Assembly (NCBI GenBank): GCA_913776825.1
Contig: CAJYPV010000032.1
Location: forward strand, 248,001-312,000
Direction of reading: 5' to 3'
Length of the DNA: 64,000 bases
From: Burkholderiaceae bacterium
GTDB taxonomy: Bacteria; Pseudomonadota; Gammaproteobacteria; Burkholderiales; Burkholderiaceae_C
A model generated the notes under the pieces. The model had not been told where the DNA came from and did not search any database. It saw only the letters and a program-made list of their open reading frames with translations. Positions 1 through 9,376 of the stretch are shown in pieces. The position numbers and the translations under genes were made by a program. Every line of letters starts with the position of its first letter. Position 1 is the stretch's first letter.

Positions 1-704
1 TAGTTGCGACCCCAGCGGCGGCAGAAGTCGGCCACGTTGCCGGCCTTCTTCTTCACCCGACGCTGACGCCAGCGATAGTGGATGCGGCCCTGGCCGGCGA
101 ACTGCTCGCGCAGCTCGGCCCAGGCGGCCAGCTCGGCGGTGCGGCATTCCGGATCGCTGCTGTCGGACAGGATGTAGACATCGAACAGCCGCAGCGCGCC
201 TTCGGCGGCCAGCGATTCGCAGCTGGCCCGCAGGCCGGCGAAGACGGTCGCCACATCCTCATTGCAGATCGGCATGACCAGCGCGGTGCGGGCATCGGCG
301 CCGATCGGACGTTGATCGGCATCGGCGGCGGACAGCGCATGGCGATCGCCACGCAGCATCACCCAGAAGCCCATCACTGCGGTGACGCAGCCGGCGCTGA
401 CCCACGCGAACAGCAGCACGAACAGGCCCAGATGCAGGCTCTGCAGCAGCAGCGGCAGGCCGGGAGAGGCCCATCCACCCTGCGTGTGCAGCATCACGCC
501 GGTGGCCAGCGTGGTGGCGGCCGCGATGCAGAGCATCAGGGCCTGGCGCCGACGGCGGGCGGCGCGTTCCCAGGGCGCCGGCTCGGAAGCCGGCGGCAAG
601 GCGTGATCGATCGGGGCCTGGCTGAACCATGGGCGAGGCACCATGGCGCCGCGCAGGATGCGCGGGGCGCTGGCACCCGTCGGGCCAGAGGCGCCGGCGA
701 TCAT
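1..704 (-). CDS. opgH: Glucans biosynthesis glucosyltransferase OpgH/MdoH, N-terminal part (runs off left edge)
   Basis: Manual reverse translation from ATG at 704 gives MIAGASGPTG...VMPICNEDVATVFAGLRASCESLAAEG...RIHYRWRQRRVKKKAGNVADFCRRWGRN, a typical OpgH glycosyltransferase segment. ATGA overlap with the opgG stop. Absent from the ORF track because it has no stop in the window. Confidence 0.93.
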   Translation of the reverse strand, partial: MIAGASGPTGASAPRILRGAMVPRPWFSQAPIDHALPPASEPAPWERAARRRRQALMLCIAAATTLATGVMLHTQGGWASPGLPLLLQSLHLGLFVLLFAWVSAGCVTAVMGFWVMLRGDRHALSAADADQRPIGADARTALVMPICNEDVATVFAGLRASCESLAAEGALRLFDVYILSDSSDPECRTAELAAWAELREQFAGQGRIHYRWRQRRVKKKAGNVADFCRRWGRN

Positions 705-2272
705 TGGGGAGGAAGAATGAGGCTCCATGTTTCCGTCAGAACGTTCGATTCGTGTTGAAGGAATCCGCGCAGCTCGGTCGACTGCCCGGGGCGGAGTTGC
801 TTGACGCGGGCGGTCATCCGCCAGCCGCCAGTGGCCGGATTGGGATAGGCATTGGCTTCGGTCACCTGGCCGTTGCCATCGGTGCTGAGCCGGGCGACGA
901 CCTTGGCGTCAGCCGGCAGCGCCTTCAGCGAGGGACCTTCGAAGTCGACGATGAATTGCGACTCGTCCTTGTCCAGCTTCGCGTAGCTGTAGCCGGTGCG
1001 GGTCTGGGTGGCCCAGGCGCCGGGCGGGCGCTGCTGGGGCGCGTCGCCCTGCTGGCGCAGCCGGTAGCCGAAGTCCAGCGGCTGTCCCGGCGCCGGCTGC
1101 TTGGCCGGCACCCAGTAGGCGACGATGTTGTCGTGGGTCTCGTCCGGCGTGTGCAGCTGCATCAGCTCCACGCGGCCCGGGCCCCAGTCGCTCAGCGGCT
1201 CGATCCAGGTCGAGGGCCGCTTGTCGTAGCGGGCTTCGACGTCTTCATAGTTGGCGAACTGGCGGTCGCGCTGCATCAGGCCGAAGCCACGCAGGCCCGG
1301 CAGGCTGAACGAGGTGGTGAAGGTGCCCTTGGGATTGATCAGCGGACGCCAGATCCATTCGCCGGTGCTGCTGGCGATCATCAGGCCGTCGGAGTCATGC
1401 ACCTCGGGACGGAAGTCCCCCAGCTGCGGCTGGTTCTCGCCGAACAGGTACATGCTGGTCAGCGGCGCCAGCGCCAGGGTGGCCACCGGGCGGCGCAGGA
1501 ACACCCGCGCCTTCACATCGATGACGGTCTCGGCGCCCGGGCGCACCAGGAATTGATAAGCGCCGGTGGCGCTGGCCGAGTCCAGCAGCGCGTGGATGGT
1601 CAGGGTCTTGCCATCGTTGGCGGGCCGCTCGATCCAGAAGTCGGTGAAGCGCGGGAATTCCTCGCCCTTCCCGCCGACGGTGTCGATCGCCAGGCCGCGC
1701 GCCGACAGGCCGTAATGCTGGCCCGCGCCCAGCGCACGGAAGTAGCTCGCGCCCTGGAAGACCAGCAGCTCATCCTTGTATTGCGGGTTGTTCAGCGGGT
1801 AATGCACCCGGAAGCCGGCATAACCGATGTCGCCCCAGCCTTGCGGCGAGAGCTTGTTCTTGCCGTAGTCGAAATCGTCCTTGCGGAACGGGATCGGACG
1901 GGCCTGGCCGTTCACCACTTCATTGATTCGCACCGCCTCGGTCTGGTAATGACCCAGGTGGAAGAACATGGTTTCGAACGGCAGCTTTTCCTGACGCCAC
2001 AGCGCGCGCGCGGGCTTGAAGCGGATGTCGCGGGCCTGGTCGTAGTCGAGGTTCTTCAGCTCGGCAGGCAGGCGGGCGGTGGACGGCGCATAAGGCTGGG
2101 CCGCCAGTTGCTGGGCGCGTTGCGCCACATCCTCGAAGCCGAAAGCCTGGGCGGCTGCGCCGTTGAGCGCGAGCAGCAGCCCCAGAAGCGGCCCCAGGAC
2201 CTGGGTCGCATTGCGCGGGGAAGGGTGGAGGTGGTGTCGCATGTGCAGGCTGTATTGCAAGCCTTGTGCCAC
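701..2272 (-). CDS. opgG: Glucan biosynthesis protein OpgG (periplasmic)
   Basis: 523-aa ORF with signal peptide and OpgG-type sequence (FGFEDVAQRAQQLA, LDYDQARDIRFKP, ...); overlaps opgH start. Confidence 0.93.
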   Translation of the reverse strand: MAQGLQYSLHMRHHLHPSPRNATQVLGPLLGLLLALNGAAAQAFGFEDVAQRAQQLAAQPYAPSTARLPAELKNLDYDQARDIRFKPARALWRQEKLPFETMFFHLGHYQTEAVRINEVVNGQARPIPFRKDDFDYGKNKLSPQGWGDIGYAGFRVHYPLNNPQYKDELLVFQGASYFRALGAGQHYGLSARGLAIDTVGGKGEEFPRFTDFWIERPANDGKTLTIHALLDSASATGAYQFLVRPGAETVIDVKARVFLRRPVATLALAPLTSMYLFGENQPQLGDFRPEVHDSDGLMIASSTGEWIWRPLINPKGTFTTSFSLPGLRGFGLMQRDRQFANYEDVEARYDKRPSTWIEPLSDWGPGRVELMQLHTPDETHDNIVAYWVPAKQPAPGQPLDFGYRLRQQGDAPQQRPPGAWATQTRTGYSYAKLDKDESQFIVDFEGPSLKALPADAKVVARLSTDGNGQVTEANAYPNPATGGWRMTARVKQLRPGQSTELRGFLQHESNVLTETWSLILPPQ

Positions 2273-2405
2273 ACCGAGAAATCCAATGAAATCAACAACT
2301 TACCGATGCCATCGGTAGTTTTTGGTGCTCAACCTGTCGCCGCTCGGCGACAACTTGCCGCCAGTCTTTCCCAAGTGATTGATTTCAAAGGGAAATTTCT
2401 TGTCG

Positions 2406-3815
2406 CTATTCGGCGACAGGCCCATCCGAGCGGAAAAGTCCGGGGTTCAGACCGTTGCGCTGCAGCAGCCGATAGAACTCGGTGCGGTTGCGATCGGCCA
2501 GCCGGGCCGCATCGGCCACATTGCCATCGGTGAGCTTGAGCAGCCCGACCAGGTATTCGCGCTCGAAGCGTTCGCGGGCCTGCGCATAGTTCAGCACTTC
2601 CATGCTGGGCGAGCGCAGGGCGCGCTGCACCAGCGAGAGCGGAATCAGCGGCGACGTGGCCAGCGCGCTGACCTGCTCGACCACGTTGTGAAGCTGGCGC
2701 ACATTGCCCGGCCAGCTGGCCATGCTCAAGGCCTTGAGCGCGTCGGGCGCGAAGCCGTTGAGCCGCTTGTCGTATTTGGTGGCCAGCCGATTCAGGAAAT
2801 GCTGCGCCAGCAGCGGGATGTCTTCACGCCGGTCGGTCAGGCTGGGCAGGGTCAGGCTGACGACATTGAGCCGGTAATAGAGATCCTCGCGGAACTGGCC
2901 TTCCGCCATCGCCGCATCCAGGTCGCGGTGGGTGGCCGACAGGATGCGCACATCCACCGGCACCGACGCATTCGCGCCGACCGGCCGCACCTGATGTTCC
3001 TGCAGCACCCGCAGCAGCTTGACCTGCAGCGGCAGCGGCATGTCGCCGATCTCGTCGAGCAGCAAGGTGCCGCCATCGGCGGCCTGAAACAGGCCGCGAT
3101 GATTGCTGAGCGCGCCGGTGAAGGCGCCCTTCACATGGCCGAACAGCTCCGATTCCAGCAGCGGCTCCGGAATCGCGCCGCAGTTCACCGCGACGAACGG
3201 GCGATCCGCACGCGGGCTGGCCGCATGGATGGCGCGCGCCAGCAGCTCCTTGCCGCTGCCGCTCTCGCCGCGGATCAGCACGCTGGCCTGCGAGGACGCC
3301 ACCAGCTTGGCCTCCGCCAGCACTTCGGCCATGACATTGGAGCGGCTGACGATGGCATCGCGCCAGGCCGAATCCCCGCCATCGGCCTGGGCCAGGCTTT
3401 GCGGCGCGGTCAGCGCCAGCGCCTGGGCGATCGTGTCCAGCAGCGCCCGGCCATCGAAGGGCTTGGTCAGATAGGTGTAGACGCCGCGCGCGGTGGCGGC
3501 GACCGCATCCGGAATCGTGCCGTGCGCGGTGAGCAGGATGACCGGCAGCGCGGGATGTCGTTCCCGGATCGCATCGAAGAGCGCGAGGCCGTCGATGCCG
3601 GGCAGTTGCACATCGCTCAGCACCAGCGCCGGTCGTTGCACCGCCAGTTGGGTGAGCGCGGCCTCGGCGCTGCCGACGGCGGTGACGTCATAACCGGCCG
3701 CCTCCAGCCGCATCGACAGCAGCTTCAGCAGGTCGGCGTCGTCATCGACCAGCAGCAGCCTGGCGCCGCTCACGCCCGGCATCGGCGCGGCGGCGCTTTT
3801 CACCGGCGCGTTCAT
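2406..3815 (-). CDS. glrR: Sigma-54-dependent response regulator, GlrR/QseF type
   Basis: Receiver domain (LLLVDDDADLLKLL), AAA+ motifs GESGSGKE and GAFTGA, C-terminal HTH; start MNAPVKS at 3815; follows qseG/glrK-like genes. Confidence 0.88.
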   Translation of the reverse strand: MNAPVKSAAAPMPGVSGARLLLVDDDADLLKLLSMRLEAAGYDVTAVGSAEAALTQLAVQRPALVLSDVQLPGIDGLALFDAIRERHPALPVILLTAHGTIPDAVAATARGVYTYLTKPFDGRALLDTIAQALALTAPQSLAQADGGDSAWRDAIVSRSNVMAEVLAEAKLVASSQASVLIRGESGSGKELLARAIHAASPRADRPFVAVNCGAIPEPLLESELFGHVKGAFTGALSNHRGLFQAADGGTLLLDEIGDMPLPLQVKLLRVLQEHQVRPVGANASVPVDVRILSATHRDLDAAMAEGQFREDLYYRLNVVSLTLPSLTDRREDIPLLAQHFLNRLATKYDKRLNGFAPDALKALSMASWPGNVRQLHNVVEQVSALATSPLIPLSLVQRALRSPSMEVLNYAQARERFEREYLVGLLKLTDGNVADAARLADRNRTEFYRLLQRNGLNPGLFRSDGPVAE

Positions 3816-4492
3816 GGCTTGTTGGTCCCGCCAGCGCTGGCACCGGCCGCCGGTGTGGGCGGTGTGCCGGAGCGCGGCGCATTCAGGCTGCGCTCGATCG
3901 CCTTGAGCGCTTCCAATTTCTGATTGGATTGATCCAGCCGGCGCTGCACGTCGCGGGTCTGCTGGTTCTGTTTGTCGAGCAGGTCTTCCAGGCGGCGCTG
4001 CTCGGCGAGCCGGTCCGCCAGCAGCAGCGCCAGCGGGCGCCATTCCGGCGCGCGGTTGTCGCGCAGGACCTGATCCAGCAGCGACTGCGCGCGGCCCAGC
4101 TCGCCGGGTGCATGGCTGGTCATCAGCGCCAGGGCGAGCGGCACGGCGGCGGGCGGCGCCAGCGAGGCATCGTCACGCGGAGCGACTTCCACTTGCAGCT
4201 CGGCCGCCGGCAACTGGCGCAGCCGCTCGTGATAGGCCAGCAGGCTGCGCGCCGCGGCGTCGGCGGGCTGCACCACGGGGACTTCGACCGGTACCTCGCG
4301 GTGGATCTCGCGAATGATGGTCCTCGGCGGCACGGGCGCGCAGCCGACGACGAGCAGCAGGCCGGCGGCCATCGCCGCGACGGCGCTCAGGCGAGGGCCT
4401 CGGCCTGGGGCGACTGGCGCGGACGAGTCGAGCGAAGCCGATCGAGCGGACGGAGCGGACGGAGCGGACGAAGTGCACTGCATGGGAGACAC
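3812..4492 (-). CDS. qseG: QseG-like lipoprotein between the sensor kinase and sigma-54 regulator genes
   Basis: Lipobox-like LLLVVGC; coiled-coil C-terminus; position between glrK- and glrR-like genes. Confidence 0.65.
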   Translation of the reverse strand: MSPMQCTSSAPSAPSARSASLDSSAPVAPGRGPRLSAVAAMAAGLLLVVGCAPVPPRTIIREIHREVPVEVPVVQPADAAARSLLAYHERLRQLPAAELQVEVAPRDDASLAPPAAVPLALALMTSHAPGELGRAQSLLDQVLRDNRAPEWRPLALLLADRLAEQRRLEDLLDKQNQQTRDVQRRLDQSNQKLEALKAIERSLNAPRSGTPPTPAAGASAGGTNKP

Positions 4493-4497
4493 GGACC

Positions 4498-5949
4498 TCA
4501 GGACGTCACGGCGGGGAGCTTGGGATGGGCGGAAGGCAGTCGGATTCTGAAGTGGGCGCCGCGCTCGGACGGCAGCAGCTCGATCTGCCCGCCATGCGCG
4601 GCGATGTATTCGTTGACGATGGACAGGCCGATGCCGGTGCCGCGCATCGCGTCCTCGGGCTGCCGCTCACCGCGGAAGAAGGGCTCGAAGATCCGGTCGC
4701 GGTCGGCCGGCGCCACGCCGGGGCCTTCGTCGGTCAGGTCGATCAGCAGGTCGCCGTCCTGACGCGACAAGGCAAAGTGAATGCCTCCGCGCGGCGGGGC
4801 GAAGCGTATCGCGTTCGACAGCAGATTGCCCAGCGCGACCCCCAGCTTGGTGGGATCGACCGCCGCCGGCATCGGCCCGCCGGTGATGTCGATGTGCAGA
4901 TCCCGCGCCTGCCACTGCAGCCGCTGGCTGTCGACGGTGTCCCGGATCAGCGCGGCCAGCTCGGTGGGTTGGCGGTCCAGTCGGCGGGCTTCGAACGCGG
5001 CGGCGTTGAAGCGCAGCAGGTCCTCGATCTGGCGCTGCAGCACGGCCGTGTTGTCGCGCAGGATGCGGGTGACCTCGCGCTGCTTGGCGGTGAGCGTGCC
5101 GGCGACCTCGTCTTCCAGCAGCGCCACACCTTCGCGCAGCGCCGCCAGCGGTGTCTTCAGCTCATGCGACACATGGCGCAGGAAGCGGGCCTTGTCCGCG
5201 TCCAGTTCGCCGAGCCGCAGCCGCAGCCAGTCCAGGCGCTGACCGAGCGAGCGCAAATCTTCCGGGCCGGGAATCTCGATGGGCTCGTCCAGACGGTTTT
5301 CGCCCAGCCCGACGATCGCATGCTCCAGCCGGCGCAGCGGGCGGGTCAGCCAGATGCCGAAGGTCAATGCCAGCAGCACCGACAGGCCGATCGCGCCCAG
5401 CACCTGCTGGCCCAGCTTCACCCGGCCGTTTTCGAGCTGATCCTGCAGCGAGCCGTTGCTGGCCTGGGTGTGCTGGCGCACGTTGTCGGCCAACTGGGTG
5501 GTGAGCGCGCTGAGATCGCGGAAGCGCGCGGTCAGGTCGGCTTCGCGGCGGCGCGCGGGACCGCCGCGGGTGGCGGTGTCCAGCAGCGCGCGGATGTCCT
5601 GCAGCTTGGCCTGCCAGGCATCGACCGGCGCCGGATCGAGCGGCTGCGCGCGCAGTTGGCGCAGCAGGCGTTCCGCATCATGGGCATCGTCTTCGAAGCG
5701 CTGGCGCAGGCTCTTGTCTTCCAGCACCAGGTACTGCCGCGCGGCGCGTTCCATGCCGATGCTGCGCTCGGCCAGTTGCTGCACCTCGCCGCTCATGCGG
5801 GCGGCCCGCAGGATGGCTTCACGGCCCTGCGAGGTCAGGCGTTCGAGCGTCAGCAAACCGCCCAGCGAAGCGGCAGCGAGCAGACCCGCGATCAGCAGGA
5901 AGCCGATCAGCAGGATCTGACGAAAGGAGATGCGGGGGAGCCTGAACAT
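4498..5949 (-). CDS. glrK: Sensor histidine kinase, GlrK/QseE type
   Basis: Start MFRLPRISFRQILLIGFLL; HAMP; H-box FLRHVSHELKTPLAALREG; G-boxes DEGPGVAPADRDRIFEPFFRG and GTGIGLSIV. Confidence 0.85.
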   Translation of the reverse strand: MFRLPRISFRQILLIGFLLIAGLLAAASLGGLLTLERLTSQGREAILRAARMSGEVQQLAERSIGMERAARQYLVLEDKSLRQRFEDDAHDAERLLRQLRAQPLDPAPVDAWQAKLQDIRALLDTATRGGPARRREADLTARFRDLSALTTQLADNVRQHTQASNGSLQDQLENGRVKLGQQVLGAIGLSVLLALTFGIWLTRPLRRLEHAIVGLGENRLDEPIEIPGPEDLRSLGQRLDWLRLRLGELDADKARFLRHVSHELKTPLAALREGVALLEDEVAGTLTAKQREVTRILRDNTAVLQRQIEDLLRFNAAAFEARRLDRQPTELAALIRDTVDSQRLQWQARDLHIDITGGPMPAAVDPTKLGVALGNLLSNAIRFAPPRGGIHFALSRQDGDLLIDLTDEGPGVAPADRDRIFEPFFRGERQPEDAMRGTGIGLSIVNEYIAAHGGQIELLPSERGAHFRIRLPSAHPKLPAVTS

Positions 5950-6191
5950 CCGGCGGCGGCGACTAGGCGCGGGTCGGGCCCGTCGCGGGCCGTCGCGCAC
6001 GGCCGGATGCCGGGATCGCTCCTCGGCGGGGCGGCATGGACATGGCGGGCAGTGTAGCCCTGGCCGCCGCGCGACCCGGCCCGGTCGGACGAGTGGTGCG
6101 AGGGGCGTGCCGTGCCCGTGCGCTGCCAGCGGAAACGACGCGGCCCCTGCGCACCGCATCGGCGGGCAGGGGCCGTGGGCGGGTCAGCCGA

Positions 6192-8384
6192 TCAGCCCTG
6201 GACGCGGTATTGGTCGGCCAGAGCGACGCCTTCCATCGCCGGATCGCTGACCGACGGGGCACCGGTCTCGATGTGGCCGGCGAAGCGGCGGAGGAAGTCC
6301 CCCTGACCGGTGACACGCAGCGACACGTCATACCAATGGGCGCTGGTGGCCACCGGGATGCGCAGCACGCTGCTGCTGCGCGCCGGCACCGCGACCGATT
6401 GCGCCGGCACCTGGCGGTACTTGTTGTGCACCAGCGTGAAGGTGGTGGCGACCGGTCCGGTGTTGGTCAGGGTGAGCACCAGCTCGCCGGTGGTGGCGTC
6501 GGCCTTGGCGCTGACTTCCGGATTGGGCTGACCGGCCGCCGCCGCGCGGCGCGCATTGCCGGCGATGTGGCGATGGAAGCCGTTCGGGCCCAGCACCCAC
6601 AGGTCGTAGGCGCCGGAGGCCGATGGCGTCCAGCTGCCGGTCAGCTGCTTGCCGGCCTCGACGGTGTAGCGGCGCGGAATCTCCGCCAGACGCAGCCGGT
6701 CGTAGACATGGAAGACGGCGGCGGCGCGGCCGGTGTTCTCGAAGCTGAGCTCGACCTGCGTCGCGCCGAGCGTCGCATTCGGCGTGATGCGGGCGCGGGT
6801 CTGCAGGTCATACGGCAGCGGGCGCGCCGGCCGCACGCCGGCCTGCTGACGCGGCAGTTGCAGGCTGGCCGGCACCGGAGGCGTGGACGTGCTGGGCAGC
6901 GCGCGAGCGCGGTTGGCCAGGGCCACGGTGGTCGGCAGGCGGGAGAAGAACTCGCTGTCTTCCGGATCGGCGAAGTTGAAGCAGGAGGTCAGATCGCCCG
7001 CCACCGCGCGGCGCCAGGCGCTGATGTTGGGCTCCATCACGCCGAAGCGGGCCTCGACGAAGCGCAGCACCGAGGTGTGGTCCGCGACCTGGGAATTGAC
7101 CCAGCCGCCCTTGCTCCAGGGCGACACCACATACATCGGCACCCGCGGTCCCATGCCGTAGTTGCGATGCAGGTAGGTGGGCGAGGAGCCGTTGAGGATC
7201 TCGTGGTATTCCCCGGTGGTGTCGACCGTCGAGGCCCCGGCCAGCACGGCCTTGGCCGGATTCGCATCCCAGGTCACATACGACGGTGCGGCCGGCGGCG
7301 GCAGGTGGTCGAAGAAGCCGTCGTTCTCATCGAAGTTGATGAACAGGACGGTCTTGCTCCAGACCTCCGGATTGGCGGTCAGCGCCTCCAGCACTTTGGC
7401 GGTGTAGTCCGCGCCCTGCGCCGGGCTCGACGGGCCGGGATGCTCGGAGCCTTCGGCGGTCGCGACCACCCAGGAGACCTGCGGCAGGCGGTTGTTCAGC
7501 ACGTCGGCCTTGAGCAGGTCCAGATCGCGGGTGGAGATGCCGCGGTCCTTGAGCACTTGGGAATAGCCGGGACGCTGGTACCAACCATCGCGGAAGGCCT
7601 TGAAGCCGGCCAGCGAGTTGTCGGTGAAGTTGTCGTCCATGTTCTGGTAGACCTGCCAGCTCACGCCCGCGGCCTGCAGGCGCTCCGGATAGGTGGTCCA
7701 GGTGTAGTCATCGGCCGGATTCGGATTGAACCAGTCGTGGCTGTTGTCGGTGGACGGGCCGTTGCCCTTGCGCAGCGGATCGTTGGTGCCGGTCCACAGG
7801 AACAGCCGGTTGGTGTTGGTGCCGGTCTGGGTCGCGCAGTGGTAGTGGTCGCACAGGGTGAAGGCATTGGCCAGCGCAAACTGGAAGGGCAGGTCCGCTT
7901 CCTGGTAGTGGCCCATCGAATGGTTCTGCTTGGCGCTCGGCCAGCTGTTCATGCGGCCGTGGTCCCAGGCGGCTTGCGCATCGGTCCAGGAGTGGGGCGT
8001 GCCGCTGACGCGCATGTAGGCGAAGTTCTGCGCGGTGTTGAGCGGGAACGGCGCGATCAAGGGTGTGGCGGTGCCGGCGACGGTGGGCTGCACCCACACA
8101 TTGCGGCCCTGGATGCCGGTGCGGTCGGCCACGGGCACCGGGAACGGATCGCCGAAGCCGCGCACGCCGTTGAGCGTGCCGAAGTAGTGATCGAAGGAGC
8201 GGTTCTCCTGGGTCAGGATCACGATGTGCTCGACGTCCTGGATCGTGCCGGTGCGGCGATGGGCCGCGATCGACAGCGCGCGGGCGATCGCGGGCGGGAA
8301 GGCGGTCATCGCGGCGGAGGCGCCGGCCGCGCTGGCGACGGCGCGCAGGAACTGGCGACGTGGGGGCTGCGAATGCTGGGTCAT
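6192..8384 (-). CDS. plcN: Phosphocholine-specific phospholipase C (PlcN/PlcH family), Tat-exported
   Basis: N-terminal RRQFLRAVASAAGASAAM Tat-like signal; DVEHIVILTQENRSFDHYFGTLNGVRGFGDP; C-terminal repeat domains. Confidence 0.88.
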   Translation of the reverse strand: MTQHSQPPRRQFLRAVASAAGASAAMTAFPPAIARALSIAAHRRTGTIQDVEHIVILTQENRSFDHYFGTLNGVRGFGDPFPVPVADRTGIQGRNVWVQPTVAGTATPLIAPFPLNTAQNFAYMRVSGTPHSWTDAQAAWDHGRMNSWPSAKQNHSMGHYQEADLPFQFALANAFTLCDHYHCATQTGTNTNRLFLWTGTNDPLRKGNGPSTDNSHDWFNPNPADDYTWTTYPERLQAAGVSWQVYQNMDDNFTDNSLAGFKAFRDGWYQRPGYSQVLKDRGISTRDLDLLKADVLNNRLPQVSWVVATAEGSEHPGPSSPAQGADYTAKVLEALTANPEVWSKTVLFINFDENDGFFDHLPPPAAPSYVTWDANPAKAVLAGASTVDTTGEYHEILNGSSPTYLHRNYGMGPRVPMYVVSPWSKGGWVNSQVADHTSVLRFVEARFGVMEPNISAWRRAVAGDLTSCFNFADPEDSEFFSRLPTTVALANRARALPSTSTPPVPASLQLPRQQAGVRPARPLPYDLQTRARITPNATLGATQVELSFENTGRAAAVFHVYDRLRLAEIPRRYTVEAGKQLTGSWTPSASGAYDLWVLGPNGFHRHIAGNARRAAAAGQPNPEVSAKADATTGELVLTLTNTGPVATTFTLVHNKYRQVPAQSVAVPARSSSVLRIPVATSAHWYDVSLRVTGQGDFLRRFAGHIETGAPSVSDPAMEGVALADQYRVQG

Positions 8385-8427
8385 GGGGTCATCCTTTCGG
8401 CGTGAGGGGCGCGGATTGGTCGGGCGC

Positions 8428-9021
8428 TCAGTCGGCGCGGCGGCGGCGCATCAGCAGCACCACGGCGCCGAGGCCGGCCAGGGTGAGCGCGCCGGTGCCG
8501 GGTTCGGGCACGGCGCTGGTGAAGCTCAGGTCGTCCATGACGAAGTTGGCGGGATCGTTGCTGCGGAAGACCAGGCGATCGACCAGGCCGGTGTAATGGC
8601 TGGACAGGAAGCTGGGCGAGTCGCTCAGGTCCAGGGTCGCGGTCGAGCCGACTCGCTGGCCGCCGAGGTAAAGGTCGATCGACAGGGTCACGCCCTGGTA
8701 GCCGGCGAACCAGGCGCCGGTGAACACGCTGGCGGTGGTGAAGCCGATGGCGCTGGTGTCGGCGCTGCCGTCCCAGCCGAGGGTGGCGCGGCGGTCGCCG
8801 GAATGGGGCGTGAACGGGGCTTGTTCGCCGGCGTACTGGAACCAGCTGCTGGCCGACCAGTCCAGGCCGCCGTAGTTGGTGGGCACCAGGCCGTCGCTGC
8901 CGAGATCGTCGAAGGTCAGCACGGTGGCGTGGGCCAGCGGGGCGGCCAGGCTCAGACCGAGGGCGAGGGTGAACGGCACCAGGCCGGCGAGGCGGCCGAG
9001 GCGTGCGAAGGGCTTGCGCAT
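8428..9021 (-). CDS. PEP-CTERM sorting-signal exported protein
   Basis: N-terminal signal peptide and C-terminal VPEPGTGALTLAGLGAVVLLMRRRRAD. Confidence 0.85.
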   Translation of the reverse strand: MRKPFARLGRLAGLVPFTLALGLSLAAPLAHATVLTFDDLGSDGLVPTNYGGLDWSASSWFQYAGEQAPFTPHSGDRRATLGWDGSADTSAIGFTTASVFTGAWFAGYQGVTLSIDLYLGGQRVGSTATLDLSDSPSFLSSHYTGLVDRLVFRSNDPANFVMDDLSFTSAVPEPGTGALTLAGLGAVVLLMRRRRAD

Positions 9022-9273
9022 GGGGACTCCTGAGGAACGTCGAGGGGGCCGCTGGGGATGCAGGCTGACGCGCTGGGGTCAGGTCATGCGGGCGGCGAGC
9101 CGGTCGATCTTCAGAGCCTGGTTTGACAGTGCGGTGAAGCTGCGGTGTCAGCACCGCCGAGTCGGGACGGCCGCGACGGGGATGTCGCGGGAAGCAGGGG
9201 CGTGTCGTGGGAATGACGTCAAGGTGTCATGTGGGCGTCGACGGGATCCCGATCGCTGGGCGCGTCGCGACTT

Positions 9274-9316
9274 TAAGGTCGCACTTTGCGACCTTAGACG
9301 CGGTCCTTCCGGACCG
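9274..9316. other. Two adjacent perfect hairpins
   Basis: taaggtcgca-ctt-tgcgacctta (9274-9296) followed by cggtcc-ttcc-ggaccg (9301-9316). Confidence 0.6.
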
Positions 9317-9376
9317 GTGCCAGTCAGGGGTCAGCCCTCGTGATCGGCGTGCTGTCGCTCGACGCTGCCCAGCCCC

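Noticed and set aside
629-2533. 634-aa + strand ORF antisense to opgG
   Set aside because: Low-complexity R/G/A-rich shadow translation in GC-rich DNA; the opposite strand is clear OpgG.
6036-8405. 789-aa + strand ORF
   Set aside because: Antisense shadow of the phospholipase C gene.
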